Shown piece after piece: positions 32,967 to 64,000 of a stretch of 64,000 bases of DNA. The notes beneath the pieces are model-generated. The model had not been told where the DNA came from and ran no database searches. It saw nothing but the letters and a program-made list of their open reading frames with translations. A program made the position numbers and the translations under genes. Source of the DNA: Phoronis australis (lineage: Eukaryota > Phoronida > Phoronidae); NCBI GenBank assembly GCA_002633005.1, contig NMRA01000013.1, positions 1,427,944 through 1,491,943 of the forward strand, in the 5' to 3' direction. The stretch's first letter is position 1. Every line of letters starts with the position of its first letter.

Positions 32967-33308
32967 NTCCTGTAATTATTGCCCTCATAGTTGTTATTAT
33001 TTTTGGCTTAACAAATGCTTCATTTTTATCTTACTTTGAAGTTAACTTGCCAATACAGTGCTCAATGTAACTTTCAATCTAGTTGTTACCACAAAAGATA
33101 ACATTTGTGAAACATGTAAGCATTTATCCACTTGAGACCATCAAAACCAACCACATGGGGGTTTCTGATAAATCGCGCGCAAACTTTGAAGAATACACTC
33201 GTGAATACCATATGCAAAATTTCACAAAGCAACTGAAAACATTTACAAAATGTACAAGTCAGAGAATACTGGACGCTCAGCTAACAGCATCGACAGAGAC
33301 CCGCCATT

Positions 33309-61053
<27,745 letters not shown>

Positions 61054-61690
61054 TGCTGGAGTGCAGTGACAAGACGTCCAGTTACCTTAGTATATCACAG
61101 ATGGTCATCAACATTGGCTGTTAAAAACTAACAGTTTGTTGACGTTTAAGCCCCGCATGAAGCCAAAGTTTCCTTCGAGTAGACTGGACGGTTTACTAAC
61201 ACTATGCGGATTGTTGTAAAAAGAGTAGTTCTCTGTAAATTTTTAATTTAGCCGATGAAGCACTAATCATGGACTCAGACTTACAAAAATACATTAAATA
61301 TTAACTATCTGGCAGAATAGATGAATTGATGATCTAAAATGTCTTTTATTTTACTACTTAATCATCACGTGTAGGAATATAAATGTTTCAAAGTAGTTCA
61401 ACCCAGTTTTCTAATTTGCTATTGGACAAACTGGTAGATTTAACGCAACCCTGTCATAATTCCTTGTTTATTCTATTTTAATAGAAAAAGCGTTCAAATG
61501 AAGCTTAATATATAATAAAATACATAAAAAGATCTAAAACATCAAATTTATGATAAGTTATCGAAAATGTAATTTATCATTAGTGCTAAAACACAATATT
61601 TGAAAATGCAATAGGGTGAGCAAAGGTTATGACCTCTCTCGTCTTCATCCAATCAAAATAAACATACTGAACACTAGCGGAAGTTTTAAA

Positions 61691-61727
61691 ATGGCGTTGA
61701 ATCCCAGACGAAAAGAAAATATGAGGT
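61691..61727 (+). CDS. Candidate first exon of a divergent gene
   Basis: aaaATGGCG start, MALNPRRKENM plus a split codon, followed by donor GTATAT. No family recognised. It would be head-to-head with KDM5 about 640 bp away. A chance ORF is quite possible. Confidence 0.18.
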
Positions 61728-61899
61728 ATATATTTCCATTTTGTTGATTTTCCCCGCAACATCACCATGGAACTTCAACACAGTTAACGCTTTCAATGTC
61801 CCGCATTCGAAATTTCTCACCAGCTTATTTAAATTATTTGTATTACTGAAAACACTTCAAAAATAGGCACTGGTCAAACAACAGTCTCTGATTTTTGTC

Positions 61900-61965
61900 A
61901 TTTCGAGAACCACGCAATCACTGAATAACGAGCCCGTTTAGTGGATGAAACTGGTTCTCAAAATC
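61900..61965. mobile_element. Short palindromic element copy
   Basis: catttcgagaaccacgcaatcactgaataacg...tagtggatgaaactggttctcaaaatc. Confidence 0.6.
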
Positions 61966-61984
61966 AGGGATCGCTATATCCGAC

Positions 61985-62275
61985 CAGTGCCGCCCCAGTA
62001 CAGTGGAGTGATGGAAGCTTTTTGGCAAATTATGCCTCATTCTGATTAAAACATCAATGTCACGTTGTAAGTACACACCAGTGACCTAGGTCTAGGTAAA
62101 GTTTAGGCAATGCCCATCGCCTTTCTTGGCCCGAACCAGAGGCGATGCAGCTCCTATAGGCACTCTGTACGCCGGAAGCTTTTCGGCGAATTATGCCTCG
62201 CACCGACTAAACCATCAAAGTCACGTTGTTTCGTCGTTGTTATAAATACCTTTTGCGCATAGAGGAACACGGTAA
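61985..62275. mobile_element. Fold-back element fragments
   Basis: Two partial left arms in tandem, both with ggaagctttt.ggc.aattatgcctc followed by aaaaccatcaa/aaaacatcaa.gtcacgttgt; the second continues into ttgttataaatac and tgcgcataga, as at 11899-12446. Confidence 0.65.
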
Positions 62276-62488
62276 TAGTCGGATAAATTGGTCCCATATC
62301 AAATTCTGTCAGGAACACTTAAAAAATAAAATGAAGTGTCGTAATATACAATTGCCCACTCTCATGGATCACGCGCGCCACTCCACTCTCACCTTTTCGT
62401 GAAATCTACAACATTTGAGAAGATACGCTACAAATTATGTTCGCCTCCCGAGCATTTTTCCTCAATCCAAGATGTCCGCCAATGAACT

Positions 62489-63190
62489 CACGTTCGCGAG
62501 AGGACAGGCGTTGTTCTCGCGACCGGGGTCACGTTCGCGAGAGAACATGTGTTGTCTTCTCGCAAACGCAAATTAACTAACGTTCGCAAGAGGCCAAAAA
62601 TGAACCCAATGAGAAAACGCAAAACTCCAACTTGGTTAAAAGAGATTTTTAAAAAAGGTTTTGTCGTTTCACCCGCTGACGACGTCATACCCCACTATGC
62701 CAGGGTAGCATAAATAATGACTCCGTGAAAAAATGACCCGAATTCCGGCGGATACGGATTGGGGGAATATAGCTATAGGTGTGGGTGCATTTGCGGGGGG
62801 TGGGGTTGGATTCAAAAGGGAAGTTAAAACGTTTTGTCGTACGTTTCGCACGCTAATTACGTCATATCCATAACTATCAATCGAGTGTGGCCACAGCGCC
62901 GGAAATATCGGTGGTCGTGCAATAAGCGGATACGGAGATTGGGGGAGCTATGTANCGGATACGGAGATTGGGGAGCTATGTAGTGGGGAGTGGGTGTGTG
63001 GGGAGGGGTGGGGATGTGAGGGGGTTGCGACTCATCTAATGTCGTTTTGTCATTTTGCCCACTGGGGACAAATATTGTCTTCTCACGAACGCAAACTAAT
63101 TCAAGTTCGCGAGAGAACAAATATTGTCTTCTCCCGAACGCAAAGTTCTTGCGAACGCGAATGAATTAACATTCGCGAAACAACAAAAAT
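62489..63190. repeat. TTCGCGAGAGAACA-containing repeats
   Basis: Units of roughly 45-50 bp near 62489-62600 and 63066-63190: gttcgcgagagaaca, then tgttgtcttctc.c.aacgcaaa. Half-palindromic TCGCGAGA cores recur at about 62494, 62535 and 63107. The two clusters are separated by G-rich sequence that holds the N at 62955 with a 27-bp duplicated flank. Confidence 0.6.
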
Positions 63191-64000
63191 ATCCTAATAA
63201 AAATACAAAACTTCCACTTCTAGTAGTTTAAAAGTCACTAAGCTTGTTATGGCTCGTGAATGGTCGTGCAATAACCGGATATGGAGGATTGGGACGTATC
63301 GAGTGGGGGGATATAGTTAGGGGGGGAGGGAGGATTGAGCCGACATTAGTGATCCGACACCTACAGAGCACTGCCGATTGGTGAAGACGGTGCGAGCAGT
63401 GGCGCCGACGTCAAAAAACGACGTTGCGCCAATTTAATTCCGTAAGTACACATCGGTTATCGTTTTCCAACATCACAGAGTTTTCAGCCACCTGTTCGCC
63501 GCCGCACCTGTTCTATAGATAGACGAAACACATGCAATCACAGTCGTATCATGATAAACACAGTACATATATTCAACCAGAAAATGATGTTGACAGTATA
63601 TATAGAGTACACGTGTCCTCTTTTACAGTTTAATTTTGCCATGTTGTCAGAAATGCATGGTAGGGCTTCTGAAACGAAAAAAGAAATCATAAAAAAGAAA
63701 GCCAGTATATATGAGTGGCACAAAAAATATTTTATAGACAGGCTTAACTGAATATGCAAATTCCGAGCAACCGCCATGTAGTGCATAGGAGGATTTAGGG
63801 GGAGTGGGGGCCTTCCCCCACCCCACCCCTGGCTGCGAAAGCAAAATTAAACTGTCACAGCGCGAAGCGTGAGGAAATATTGACTTCAGTAACCAGGACC
63901 GGGAGCGGATTTGGGGGGTTGGCGGAATCGTGTTCCCGTTTTTTAATTTCTTTAGTCCACCGATGGAGTTTCCGAACAGAAGGTCCACATCCCCGGCCTG

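Larger units (their letters stand above)
25468..33308. other. Convergent region: 3' UTRs and intergenic DNA between ATXN7 and KDM5
   Basis: No exon or RNA gene recognised. AATAAA sites on the plus strand at 30673, 30751 and 30922 could mark the end of a long ATXN7 3' UTR; earlier ones at about 26250 and 26693 lie inside a transposon. The KDM5 3' end could not be placed. Short transposons are listed separately. Confidence 0.5.
61054..64000. other. KDM5 upstream region
   Basis: No gene firmly recognised. Contains fold-back and short palindromic element copies, TTCGCGAGAGAA-containing repeats and G-rich simple stretches near 62750-63350. Two weak plus-strand candidate first exons lie at 61691 and 63963. 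The KDM5 transcription start should be just above 61053 but no core motif is clear. Confidence 0.5.

Noticed and set aside
63963-64000. Plus-strand ATG at the right edge (MEFPNRRSTSPA)
   Set aside because: Too short to judge; it runs off the window and has no family match.

Overview
This is an AT-rich, intron-rich animal nuclear sequence. It holds parts or all of three conserved chromatin and mRNA-biogenesis genes: THOC7, ATXN7 and a KDM5-family demethylase. The genes are compact for a metazoan, with phase-consistent GT-AG introns. KDM5 is one gene resembling the KDM5A-D group as a whole. Introns and flanks are full of small palindromic non-autonomous elements. This fits a non-vertebrate animal, probably a marine invertebrate such as a cephalochordate, hemichordate or lophotrochozoan. 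I cannot name the species.

Layout. 222-14705 (minus): the 5' part of THOC7, four coding exons, with the 3' part beyond the left edge. Intron 2 holds a degenerate LINE on the opposite strand. Intron 1 starts with a minisatellite that copies the splice acceptor of exon 2 and also carries fold-back elements. 14706-14984: a 279-bp divergent promoter with a perfect TGACGTCA site. 14985-25467 (plus): ATXN7, 11 coding exons, complete, about 816 residues, no polyglutamine. 25468-33308: convergent intergenic or 3' UTR DNA with Tc1-like short elements and a nested inverted-repeat element. 33309-61053 (minus): KDM5, 31 coding exons, JmjN-ARID-PHD1-JmjC-C5HC2-PLU1-PHD2-PHD3 in the usual order, about 1,770 residues once the missing piece is allowed for. 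61054-64000: KDM5 upstream DNA, repeats, and two weak candidate first exons.

As I recall, human THOC7 and ATXN7 are also head-to-head neighbours (3p14), so the divergent pair looks like old conserved microsynteny. Functionally, THOC7 belongs to THO/TREX (mRNA packaging and export), ATXN7 anchors the SAGA deubiquitinase module, and KDM5 removes H3K4 methylation.

Assembly warning. Seven single Ns (10143, 14037, 23463, 32967, 46168, 58535, 62955) behave as contig joins, not unknown bases. At five of them the sequence on one side is repeated on the other, mostly with allele-like divergence. This falsely duplicates KDM5 exon 3 and the KDM5 3' coding end. At 46168 the join cuts KDM5 exon 13 in half and removes part of the JmjC domain. 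No classical RNA gene, CRISPR or virus-like gene was recognised; one tRNA-derived SINE is present.
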